Assembly: GCA_023460575.1 (NCBI GenBank)
Contig: JAEWPQ010000248.1
Coordinates: forward strand, 1 to 28,163
Direction: 5' to 3'
DNA length: 28,163 nucleotides
Source: Bacillota bacterium
GTDB lineage: Bacteria > Bacillota > Clostridia > Lachnospirales > Lachnospiraceae
Made by a program: the position numbers and the translations under genes. Shown piece by piece: positions 1 to 6,658 of this stretch (position 1 is the stretch's first letter; each line of letters starts with the position of its first letter). The notes below the pieces were generated by a model. It ran no database searches. It saw only the letters and a program-made list of their open reading frames with translations, and was not told where the DNA came from.

Positions 1-4
1 TTAG

Positions 5-75
5 CAGGGGAAGAGGGGCTCGAACCCCCATTTACGGTTTTGGAGACCGTTGCTCTACCATTGAACTATTCCCCT
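5..75 (-). tRNA. tRNA-Trp (anticodon CCA)
   Basis: The minus strand folds into a complete cloverleaf of 71 nt. It has a 7-bp acceptor stem (AGGGGAA/TTCCCCT), a D arm GTTC/GAGC, an anticodon stem ACGGT/ACCGT with loop CTCCAAA (so anticodon CCA, tryptophan), a 4-nt variable region, and a T arm GGGGG/CCCTC around TTCGAGC with one G-U pair. The discriminator base is G, as expected for tRNA-Trp. The 3' CCA is not encoded; CTAA follows. The gene runs off towards the left edge, so it could be part of a longer tRNA cluster. Confidence 0.97.
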
Positions 76-90
76 AAATGGTCAAATTAT

Positions 91-106
91 GTGCTCACCC
101 GAGCAC
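91..106 (-). other. hairpin in the pre-tRNA-Trp leader
   Basis: GTGCTC and GAGCAC form a perfect 6-bp stem with a 4-nt loop. It lies between the predicted transcription start and the mature 5' end of the tRNA, so the primary transcript would begin with this hairpin. No T-tract follows on either strand, so it is not a terminator. Confidence 0.5.
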
Positions 107-112
107 TTTGAA

Positions 113-141
113 AGTATAGCATAGAACATTTTATATTGCAA
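113..141 (-). promoter_or_regulatory. promoter of tRNA-Trp
   Basis: On the minus strand there is TTGCAA (136-141), a 17-bp spacer, and TATACT (113-118). The expected transcription start is near 106, which leaves a leader of about 30 nt before the tRNA. Confidence 0.7.
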
Positions 142-427
142 CAGTTTTTTGAAAAAAATAAAAAATTTATTCTGCTGTTCATAAATGTATGTTTGTGGTA
201 ATATTAACCTATGAATTCGCTTGCGTGGCAGGCGGTTTATTTGGCGTTTTTGATAAAAATATAACATAAAAACCGTGAAATTGAATTAGTAAAAAAGGGC
301 GATGCAAAGATAATTCCTTATATAAAATTTGTCTTAGTAAAAAGATGCTTAGTTTTTGCGGACTTTTTTAGCGAAAATAACAAATAATGCACAAAAACAG
401 GCAATATAATCGGATATGAAACAGAAT
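142..427. other. AT-rich intergenic region without a recognised gene
   Basis: This stretch between the tRNA promoter and the promoter of the HPr-like gene is very AT-rich. The only open frame is a short minus-strand one with no ribosome site and a composition that looks non-coding. I see no riboswitch, RNA gene or convincing terminator here. Confidence 0.6.
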
Positions 428-456
428 TTGACAAATGACGTCAAACATGTTATAAG
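428..456 (+). promoter_or_regulatory. promoter of the HPr-like gene
   Basis: A perfect -35 TTGACA (428-433), a 17-bp spacer and -10 TATAAG (451-456) lie 35 bp upstream of the start codon at 492. This is a strong vegetative (sigma-A) promoter. Confidence 0.85.
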
Positions 457-491
457 TACTTCATAGCTATTATAGAAAAGGGAGTCTGCTT

Positions 492-734
492 ATGAAACAG
501 TTTAAGATTATGTTGCCAACAGTTGCTGAGGCCAAAAAGTTTGTTGCTGCTGCTTCCAGGTGTGATTTCGACATAGACGTTTTTTACAATAGAGTTCTTA
601 TTGATGCAAAGTCTATATTAGGTGTTTTAAGTCTGGATTTATCCAAGATTCTTACTGTCCAGTTGAATGGAGAGGATAAAGAATTTGAAAAATACTTAAA
701 AAAATTAGCTCCGGAGAATTGTTCAGCAGCATAA
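492..734 (+). CDS. HPr-like protein lacking the PTS histidine
   Basis: This 80-aa protein looks like a member of the HPr phosphocarrier fold. The stretch DAKSILGVLSLDLSK (38-52) matches the HPr segment around regulatory Ser46 (KSIMGVMSL), giving Ser41 here. Aligning the first strand to HPr puts Glu13 (in VAEAKK) where the catalytic His15 of HPr should be, and Lys15 near Arg17. There is no histidine in the whole protein, so it cannot take part in PTS phosphotransfer. That recalls Crh of Bacillus, which lost His15 but kept Ser46 and serves as a CcpA co-regulator. A Crh-like regulatory role is inference. GGAG at 481 fixes the start. The gene is monocistronic, with its own promoter and terminator. 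Confidence 0.8.
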   Translation: MKQFKIMLPTVAEAKKFVAAASRCDFDIDVFYNRVLIDAKSILGVLSLDLSKILTVQLNGEDKEFEKYLKKLAPENCSAA

Positions 735-754
735 ACGATAAAGCAACGAAAAAG

Positions 755-793
755 AGGAAATTGCAGCCGTATGGTATGCAGTTTCCTTTTTTT
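755..793 (+). terminator. Rho-independent terminator after the HPr-like gene
   Basis: AGGAAATTGCA pairs with TGCAGTTTCCT (one G-T pair, 11-nt loop) and is followed by a run of six further T. Confidence 0.85.
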
Positions 794-843
794 CATATAC
801 GGACTGGCTGGGAGAAACGATTGAAAGAAGGGGGGAAGCCGGA

Positions 844-3252
844 ATGGAGAAGGAAGAGAAAAAGATTTTAAGTATATCCGTTAGAAATCTGGTAGAATTC
901 GTGCTGCGTTCCGGTGACTTGGATAACCGCCATAATTTTACTGCGGAAAAGAATGCCATGCAGGAGGGAAGCCGGATCCACAGAAAGATCCAGCGCCGCA
1001 TGGGAGCAGATTACAAGGCAGAAGTATCATTAAAGCATGTGGTGGAAGAAGATCAGTTTCAGATTCTGGTGGAAGGAAGAGCAGATGGGATTATTGACAA
1101 ACCGGATGAGCTGATCATAGATGAAATCAAAGGAATCTATATGGATCTGTCCTATCTGGACGAGCCGTTTCCTGTTCATCTGGCCCAGGTCATGTGTTAC
1201 GGTTACTTTTACTGCTTTGATAAGCAGAAGAGTGGGGCTCTCATGCAGGTGACCTACTGTAATATAGAGACGGAGGAGATCCGCCGTTTTCAGACAGAGA
1301 AGTCCTTTGAAGAACTGGAGACCTGGTTTCAGGGACTGATTCATGAATATATAAAATGGGCCAGGTATTTGTACAGCCATGAAATAAGAAGAGATGAATC
1401 CATCCGGGAACTGGAATTTCCATATCCCTACCGTCAGGGACAGCGGGAACTGGCGGTTTCAGTATTCCGCAGTATACAAAGGAAGCGTAATTTATTCATT
1501 CAGGCACCTACCGGAATCGGAAAGACACTTTCCACAGCCTTTCCGGCAGTAAAGTCAATCGGAGAGGGGCTGGGGGATAAGCTCTTTTATTTAACGGCAA
1601 AAACCATTACAAGGGGAGTCGCCGAGGAATCATTTGATATTCTTAGAAAAAAAGGGCTTTATTTCAGCACCGTCACCATCACAGCAAAGGAAAAGCTGTG
1701 CTTTCAGGAAAAACCGGAATGCAATCCCGATACATGTCTCTACGCAAAGGGACATTTTGACCGTGTTGGTGATTGTGTCTATGAGATCATCCACAACGAA
1801 TTTGGAATCACCAGAGACGTGATATTGCAGTACGCCAGTAAATTTCAGGTATGTCCCTTTGAATTATGCCTGGATATCACCAACTGGGTGGATGGGGTAA
1901 TCTGTGATTATAATTATGTCTTTGATCCTGATGTCAGGTTAAAAAGATATTTTTCAGAAGGCATCACAGGAGAGTATTTATTTTTGGTTGACGAAGCTCA
2001 TAATCTGGTGCCAAGAGCCAGGGAAATGTACAGTGCAGCCATCTGGAAAGAGGACTTTCTTCTTATTAAAAAGATCATAAAGCCCATGGATGAAAAAATA
2101 AGCCGTCTGCTTGACCGGTGCAACAAAGAACTGCTGGAAATGAAGCGGCAGTGTGAGGGGTACCGCATTCTGGAAGACATCCGTTTCTTTATTACCAGCG
2201 TCATGACCTTATTTGGGGAAATGGAACTGTTTATGGAGAAAAATGCTGAATTTGGTGACAGGGATCTGGTGCTGGATTTCTTCTTTGATTTAAGGAAGCT
2301 TCTTAATATCTATGACCGTCTGGATGAAAATTACCGGATCTATACGGAACTCATGTCTGACGGACGTTTTATGCTGAGGCTGTTTTGTGTAAATCCATCA
2401 AAGAATTTAAAGGAGTGTCTGAATAAAGGAAACAGCACCGTATTCTTTTCAGCGACGCTGCTCCCGGTTTCCTATTATAAAGAACTTCTAAGCGGCGACC
2501 AGGAGGAATATGCTGTTTATGCCCATTCACCCTTTGACCAGAAAAAGCGGCTGTTGATGGTGGGCACGGATGTGAGCAGCCGCTATACAAGAAGAAACAG
2601 GAGCGAATACCGGAAGGTGGCAGATTACATCGGTAAGATCGTATCTGCAAGAAGAGGAAATTATATGGTGTTTCTTCCATCTTATCAGTATTTAAGAGAA
2701 ATAGAAGCTATTTTGCCGGAGCGGATCCCAGGTGACGGCTCTGTCACATATTCTGCCCAGGGGTCTCATATGAACGAGCAGGACAGAGAAGAGTTCTTAA
2801 TGGAATTTTCCAGGGAGAGGAAAGATTCCTTTGTAGGTCTCTGCGTTATGGGCGGCGTATTTTCCGAAGGGATTGATTTAAAGGAGGAACGGCTGATCGG
2901 CGTTATCATAGTGGGAACCGGGCTGCCCATGGTATGTACGGAGCAGGATATTTTGAAAGATTATTTCGAGGAAAAATCATCCAAAGGATTTGATTATGCC
3001 TATCAGTATCCTGGCATGAATAAGGTCATGCAGGCAGCCGGAAGGGTAATACGCACGGCTCAGGATGAGGGGATTATCGCCCTTCTTGATGAACGCTTTA
3101 AGCGTCCCGAATATCAGGCGCTGTTTCCAAGGGAGTGGGACAGTTTTTATGAAGTGAAATTAAAGAATGCGAAAGAGGTTGCCAGACATTTCTGGGACAG
3201 CAGGCAGGAGGAGAAAATTGATGGAACAGATGCTGAGATTACGACCGTATAA
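844..3252 (+). CDS. PD-(D/E)XK nuclease fused to an XPD/DinG-type DNA helicase
   Basis: This 802-aa protein joins two enzymes. Residues 1 to about 190 carry a Cas4/RecB-like PD-(D/E)XK nuclease: His46 (GSRIH), Asp81 (GRADG), Glu94-x-Lys96 (DEIKG) and Gln115-x3-Tyr119. From about 200 on is a superfamily 2 helicase of the Rad3/XPD/DinG group: Walker A APTGIGKT (221-228), DEAH box at 383-386, a SATLLP motif, SEGIDL, and motif VI QAAGRVIR (730-737). Between Walker A and the DEAH box lie Cys286, 293, 298, 311, 337 and 342, enough to ligate the 4Fe-4S cluster typical of XPD-type 5'-3' helicases; I cannot tell which four are used. The likely role is DNA repair or flap processing in the cytoplasm. 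The start follows GGGGGGAAG. The 3' end overlaps the next gene by 32 bp. Confidence 0.9.
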   Translation: MEKEEKKILSISVRNLVEFVLRSGDLDNRHNFTAEKNAMQEGSRIHRKIQRRMGADYKAEVSLKHVVEEDQFQILVEGRADGIIDKPDELIIDEIKGIYMDLSYLDEPFPVHLAQVMCYGYFYCFDKQKSGALMQVTYCNIETEEIRRFQTEKSFEELETWFQGLIHEYIKWARYLYSHEIRRDESIRELEFPYPYRQGQRELAVSVFRSIQRKRNLFIQAPTGIGKTLSTAFPAVKSIGEGLGDKLFYLTAKTITRGVAEESFDILRKKGLYFSTVTITAKEKLCFQEKPECNPDTCLYAKGHFDRVGDCVYEIIHNEFGITRDVILQYASKFQVCPFELCLDITNWVDGVICDYNYVFDPDVRLKRYFSEGITGEYLFLVDEAHNLVPRAREMYSAAIWKEDFLLIKKIIKPMDEKISRLLDRCNKELLEMKRQCEGYRILEDIRFFITSVMTLFGEMELFMEKNAEFGDRDLVLDFFFDLRKLLNIYDRLDENYRIYTELMSDGRFMLRLFCVNPSKNLKECLNKGNSTVFFSATLLPVSYYKELLSGDQEEYAVYAHSPFDQKKRLLMVGTDVSSRYTRRNRSEYRKVADYIGKIVSARRGNYMVFLPSYQYLREIEAILPERIPGDGSVTYSAQGSHMNEQDREEFLMEFSRERKDSFVGLCVMGGVFSEGIDLKEERLIGVIIVGTGLPMVCTEQDILKDYFEEKSSKGFDYAYQYPGMNKVMQAAGRVIRTAQDEGIIALLDERFKRPEYQALFPREWDSFYEVKLKNAKEVARHFWDSRQEEKIDGTDAEITTV

Positions 3253-3730
3253 AAGAGAGGATGGAACGTATTTGTTAAAATGGCTCACGGACCGGCGTAT
3301 GCTTGGAATGTGGTGCAGAGAGCATTTTATATTTCCATTGTCAGCCGGTCAGCTGGACCGGTATTACAAAGAGTTGGAAAATGACCCTTATGCCTTCGGA
3401 TTTACTGCGTTAAATGAGAGGGGAATTCCGGTAGGAAGCTTTCGAATGTCCAGAGTAGATTATGAGAATAAAAGCGTCCATCTCGGTTTTATTGTCATTG
3501 ACCAGAGCCTGCGTGGACAGGGACTTGGAGAACGGATGGTGTCACTGGCAGTCCGTTACGGGAAAGAATTTCTGGGAATGGAACGGATCACGTTAAATGT
3601 ATTTGACTGCAATCCCGGAGCCAGACGGTGCTATGAGAAAGCAGGATTTAAAGAGGAACAGTACAAAAAAGAAGATTTTGCCTTTGAAGAGGAACAATGG
3701 GGAAACTACCTTATGGTTTACGGAAAATAA
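3221..3730 (+). CDS. GNAT-family N-acetyltransferase
   Basis: A 169-aa GNAT protein. The acetyl-CoA pyrophosphate loop is visible as QSLRGQGLGERMV, followed by ERITLNVFDCNPGARRCYEKAGF, the classic motif B region. The N-terminus (LRLRPYKREDGTYLLKWL) is the usual first strand and helix of the RimJ/RimL-like branch. I chose the ATG at 3221 because GGAGGAG lies just upstream; an in-frame ATG at 3167 lacks a ribosome site and would overlap the helicase more deeply. The 32-bp overlap with the helicase gene suggests translational coupling. The substrate is not predictable, and no functional link to the helicase is evident beyond co-transcription. Confidence 0.88.
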   Translation: MEQMLRLRPYKREDGTYLLKWLTDRRMLGMWCREHFIFPLSAGQLDRYYKELENDPYAFGFTALNERGIPVGSFRMSRVDYENKSVHLGFIVIDQSLRGQGLGERMVSLAVRYGKEFLGMERITLNVFDCNPGARRCYEKAGFKEEQYKKEDFAFEEEQWGNYLMVYGK

Positions 3731-3759
3731 AACGCTGCCGGAAGAATCATCCGGCAGCG
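3721..3759 (-). terminator. terminator of the LysR-type gene
   Basis: CGCTGCCGG / CCGGCAGCG is a perfect 9-bp stem (3733-3741 with 3751-3759). On the minus strand it is followed by TTTTATTTT. The plus strand has no T-tract, so it mainly ends the minus-strand regulator. Confidence 0.8.
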
Positions 3760-3768
3760 GGAATACGG

Positions 3769-4647
3769 TCAAAGCATGTCCATAAATTGTCTGGAAGCCT
3801 GAGAAACGGGTATATTTTCATTATAGGCCACAACCATCTGGCGGGTGGGCAGCTTTTCTGTCAGCCTCACCTGGAATAAATCTTTGTCATTATTCGGGAT
3901 ACAAAAATTCGGGACAAAGGCGATTCCAAGCCCGATGCGTGCCAGATCGATTAAAAGATCATTGCTGCTTAATTCAATTTCAGGAACTAAGTCCAGCTGC
4001 TCCTTCTGAAACATATGATGGAGAAATTCACTGGTGGTGCTTTTCCGGTCCAGCATGAGAATGGGGTAGGTCTGAAGCTTCTGAAGGTTAACGGTCTCCC
4101 CTTTTAATGGAAAGTACTCCTGGTTTGCCACAAATACGTCTGCGAATTCATTAATCACCCGAACCTTCTGGGAACTTGAAAGACCTTAATTGGGATAGTT
4201 GGTGATGATGAAATCCACCTGACCGTTCTCCAGTAAATGGGCACATTCGATGGAGGTCTGATTGGTCACCTTAATATGCACATTCGGGTAGGCTTTATGG
4301 AATCTGTTTAAATAAGGGACCAGATAATAGCGGCAGATGGTATCACTGGCTCCGATGCGCAGCTGGCCTCCGTTTAAGGTATTTGCTTCCAGAAGCTGGT
4401 TTTCACCTTTTTGGATGAGGTTAATGGCAGGTTCGATGTGTTTTAGAAGGATCTCCCCTTCCGGAGTAAGCTGGACCTTTTTGGTGCTTCTGATAAAGAG
4501 TGTCTGATTTAATTTCTTTTCCAGTACCTTCACTGACTGGCTGACTGCAGACTGGGAAATAAAGAGCTGCTTGGAGGCCTCAGAAAAACTAAGTGTAGCG
4601 GCAACATGGTAAAAAACTTTATACAGTTCATAATTAACATCCATCAT
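3769..4647 (-). pseudogene. LysR-type transcriptional regulator broken by an in-frame stop
   Basis: Read through, this frame is 292 codons plus stop, the normal length of a LysR regulator. The N-terminal winged HTH (residues about 3-60, with SFSEASKQLFISQSAVSQSV) is intact, as is the start of the effector domain. A TAA at 4186-4188, directly after VDFIITNYPN, interrupts it. The frame then continues without any shift (GLSSSQKVRVINEF) through a normal second half of the effector domain, with IDLARIGLGIAFVP, to 3769. A single substitution such as CAA, AAA or GAA to TAA explains it. The 153-aa product would keep the DNA-binding domain but lose most of the ligand domain. A strong ribosome site (AAGGAGGG) and promoter remain. 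A sequencing error is the main alternative. Confidence 0.88.
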
Positions 4648-4672
4648 TAGCCCTCCTTATAAATATAAGAAT

Positions 4673-4702
4673 ATTCTATCACAATATTGATTGATTTGTA
4701 AA
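4673..4702 (-). promoter_or_regulatory. promoter of the LysR-type gene
   Basis: On the minus strand, TTTACA (4697-4702), an 18-bp spacer and TAGAAT (4673-4678) lie 26 bp from the start codon. Its -35 is only 5 bp from the -35 of the divergent sigma-like gene, a typical arrangement for LysR control of a divergent neighbour. Confidence 0.6.
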
Positions 4703-4707
4703 GGAAA

Positions 4708-4736
4708 TTGACAAATTTGTTGGACTGCGGTATAGT
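4708..4736 (+). promoter_or_regulatory. promoter of the sigma-like / phosphatase pair
   Basis: A perfect TTGACA (4708-4713), 17-bp spacer and TATAGT (4731-4736) lie 46 bp before the ATG at 4783. It overlaps the divergent promoter region of the LysR-type gene. Confidence 0.82.
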
Positions 4737-4782
4737 AACGGGCACAGGAATCAGGTGAATATAAATAAAGGAGTGAAAAAAT

Positions 4783-5388
4783 ATGCATGATAATTTTTAC
4801 CAGATGTATTTAGACGAGATGGGAGAGATCACTCCCTGTACAGGAGAAGAACAGTTAGAGCTGATTGCGGATTTAAGGGGCGGAAATCAGGAGGCGAAAA
4901 AGAGGCTTGTAGAAGGAAACTTAAGAGCTGCTCTGGAATATGCCAGGGAATATGACGGAAAGGGCGTGCTTTTGTCTGACCTGGTACAGGAGGCCAACAT
5001 GGCTCTTTTAATGGCAGTGGAGGAATATGCAAAAGCAGGCGGAGAAACCGGATTTGACAGCTATGTGGGCCAGAGAATAAAGAAGGCCCTGGAACTGGCT
5101 GTGGAAGAGGAACAGTCTGCAGACCAGACAGGAGAGGAACTGGCGGCAAGAGTCAATGTTCTCTCCCAGATCTCCCAGACTCTTGCGGCAGAGCTTGGAC
5201 GGGAGGCTACTGTTGAGGAACTTGCGGATAAGATGAAAATGAGCGTGGATGAAATTAAGGGAATTATGAAGCTGGCAATGGAGGCAGTGAGTCTGAATGC
5301 GGAAAACGCGGATTTAGAGGCATTGGCAGAAGTCAGTGATCTGGAAATTACCGAATCCGATGAGGAAGATTACGACTACGAAATTTAA
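4783..5388 (+). CDS. sigma-70-like protein without region 4
   Basis: This 201-aa protein resembles the front part of a group 1/2 sigma factor. Residues 6-30 (YLDEMGEITPCTGEEQLELI) match region 1.2. Residues about 40-100 (VEGNLRAALEYAREY, LSDLVQEANMALLMAVEEYA, FDSYVGQRIKKAL) match region 2. Residues about 125-172 (SQTLAAELGREATVEELADKMKMSVDEIKGIM) match region 3. The promoter-melting segment between region 2.2 and its end is shortened and lacks the aromatic WWIRQA-type block. Region 4, which binds the -35 element, is missing. Instead the protein ends in an acidic tail with 13 Asp/Glu in the last 30 residues. It may bind core polymerase without normal promoter recognition, but this is inference. 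The start follows AAGGAGTG. The phosphatase gene begins 17 bp downstream. Confidence 0.75.
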   Translation: MHDNFYQMYLDEMGEITPCTGEEQLELIADLRGGNQEAKKRLVEGNLRAALEYAREYDGKGVLLSDLVQEANMALLMAVEEYAKAGGETGFDSYVGQRIKKALELAVEEEQSADQTGEELAARVNVLSQISQTLAAELGREATVEELADKMKMSVDEIKGIMKLAMEAVSLNAENADLEALAEVSDLEITESDEEDYDYEI

Positions 5389-5405
5389 ATACCAGGAGAA
5401 AAAAG

Positions 5406-6020
5406 ATGAGGATATATCTGATACGCCATGGACAGACAGATTGGAACATACAGGGAAAGATTCAGGGGAGCCACGACATTCCTCTGAATCAAACGGGGCT
5501 TATGCAGGCGGAGAAGCTGGCGGCAGGTATGGAGTCCAGACCGGTGAAAAAAATATTTTCCAGTACGCTTAAAAGGGCAATGGCAACGGCAGAAGCTCTT
5601 GGAAGCAGGCAGAAGGCAGAAATCATCCCAATGCTTCAGCTCATAGAAGTGGAGTTCGGAAAGTGGGAAGGTTTGACATGGGAAGAGATTGAGAAAGCTT
5701 ATCCCAAAGAATACAGACACTGGGTAACTGATCCTGCCCAGGCAGCACCTCCTGGGGGAGAAACCCAGAAAGAGATTATAAACCGCTGCAAGGCGGCATT
5801 AAATGAGATAATAAAACAAACTGGTGGAAGGGAAGATATCGCAGTGGTCTCCCATGGAGCGACCCTTGCCTGGCTGGTTTCCGTCATGCTGGGACCAGAT
5901 GTGGAAGATGAAAGCATTATTGTAGAGAATGCCAGCATTACTACAGTTCATTATAGCCCTCTGACTGAGATTTTTACAGTGATGGAAAAGAATGATACAT
6001 CCCATATGATATCTTTATAG
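5406..6020 (+). CDS. histidine phosphatase family protein
   Basis: A 204-aa member of the phosphoglycerate mutase-like (branch 1 histidine phosphatase) superfamily. The phospho-acceptor motif is RHGQTDWN at 7-14, with catalytic His8. The second histidine is His150 in VVSHGATLAW, and the acid/base glutamate region is EVEFGKWEGLTWEE. This pattern covers cofactor-independent phosphatases such as CobC-like and GpmB-like enzymes that act on small phosphorylated metabolites; the substrate cannot be assigned from sequence. AGGAGA precedes the ATG. The gene lies 17 bp behind the sigma-like gene, so the two form an operon from the promoter at 4708. Confidence 0.9.
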   Translation: MRIYLIRHGQTDWNIQGKIQGSHDIPLNQTGLMQAEKLAAGMESRPVKKIFSSTLKRAMATAEALGSRQKAEIIPMLQLIEVEFGKWEGLTWEEIEKAYPKEYRHWVTDPAQAAPPGGETQKEIINRCKAALNEIIKQTGGREDIAVVSHGATLAWLVSVMLGPDVEDESIIVENASITTVHYSPLTEIFTVMEKNDTSHMISL

Positions 6021-6030
6021 CGTTTGTAAT

Positions 6031-6068
6031 ATAAAAAAGGGAAAGCCTTTTAAAGCTTTCCCTGATCT
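6031..6068. terminator. bidirectional terminator between converging genes
   Basis: AGGGAAAGC (6038-6046) pairs with GCTTTCCCT (6055-6063). The minus strand has a following TTTTTTAT tract, ending the 105-aa gene. On the plus strand the T-tract is weak (GATCTTTAAT), but the hairpin probably also ends the phosphatase transcript. Confidence 0.75.
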
Positions 6069-6386
6069 TTAATCAAACAATGTTTCAACCAGTATTTTCA
6101 TCATGGAAGGGGTAGTGCGGATAAACAGCCTGTCACGTCCGCTGCAGCGGATGGTGGTTTTAAGCATATCCTCTTTGGCGGCGGAGGTATCGAATATGCC
6201 TACCATATTGGCGCAGGATTCCACGATGGAATTAAGCTGACCCGCTTTCTGGATAAAGGTATCAATATGGCTTTCCCTAAGCTGTAAACATACCTCCAGG
6301 TTGGGAGTCTTATCATCTGTATGATACTGGGTGCTTTCAAATAAGTATTTCTGTGATAAATCTTTTAACTGCTGATCAAGTTCCAT
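6069..6386 (-). CDS. conserved-looking protein of unknown function, 105 aa
   Basis: I do not recognise this family. The gene is well supported. It has a perfect-spacing promoter upstream, AAGGAGCG ahead of the ATG, and a terminator right after the stop. The protein is soluble, predicted mostly helical in its first two thirds (LDQQLKDLSQKYLF, HIDTFIQKAGQLNSIVESCANMVGIF), with a polar C-terminal part (RCSGRDRLFIRTTPSMMKILVETLFD). It has three cysteines, no membrane segment, no signal peptide and no nucleotide-binding motif. It stands alone between the phosphatase and pfp genes and is convergent with the first. Confidence 0.8.
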   Translation of the reverse strand: MELDQQLKDLSQKYLFESTQYHTDDKTPNLEVCLQLRESHIDTFIQKAGQLNSIVESCANMVGIFDTSAAKEDMLKTTIRCSGRDRLFIRTTPSMMKILVETLFD

Positions 6387-6421
6387 TCAATTAACGCTCC
6401 TTCATAAAAAAATCCTTTACT

Positions 6422-6450
6422 ACTATATTGTAAAATCCTTTTTTTTTCAA
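6422..6450 (-). promoter_or_regulatory. promoter of the 105-aa gene
   Basis: On the minus strand, TTGAAA (6445-6450), a 17-bp spacer containing an A-run, and TATAGT (6422-6427) lie 36 bp upstream of the start codon. Confidence 0.75.
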
Positions 6451-6571
6451 GCGGTGTTATAAAAGATGAAGAGATATGTCAAAATAAGTCGAATTGTAAT
6501 TATTCAGAAGAAACTGACCAATCCTGTTCCTGTTGTAAGACAATGAAAAATTGTGAATCATTTATCTAGGG

Positions 6572-6600
6572 TTGATTTTCTGTTCTCACTATATTATGAT
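6572..6600 (+). promoter_or_regulatory. promoter of the phosphofructokinase gene
   Basis: TTGATT (6572-6577), a 17-bp spacer and TATGAT (6595-6600) precede the gene, with a leader of about 50 nt. The -10 element overlaps the first of two dyads. Confidence 0.6.
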
Positions 6601-6631
6601 AACATTATCAAAATATTGTAAGTACTTACAA
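6597..6631. promoter_or_regulatory. two adjacent dyads over the pfp promoter and leader (candidate operators)
   Basis: TGATAA-CA-TTATCA (6597-6610) is a perfect inverted repeat overlapping the -10 element and start point. TTGTAAGTACTTACAA (6616-6631) is a perfect 16-bp palindrome just downstream. Their centres are 20 bp apart, roughly two helical turns, which suits a repressor or a pair of dimers. The two half-sites differ, so two proteins are possible. Confidence 0.5.
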
Positions 6632-6658
6632 AAAAGCATCAGGGAGGAAGCTGTCAAT

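Noticed and set aside
82..267. 61-codon minus-strand frame upstream of the tRNA
   Set aside because: It overlaps the tRNA promoter, has no ribosome site and reads as AT-rich non-coding sequence.
4159..4185. Frameshift in the LysR gene
   Set aside because: Codons on both sides of the TAA stop are in the same frame, so it is a nonsense change and not a shift.
6572..6658. 29-codon upstream extension of the phosphofructokinase
   Set aside because: It has no ribosome site, lies over the promoter and dyads, and the family starts at MKEIRGN.
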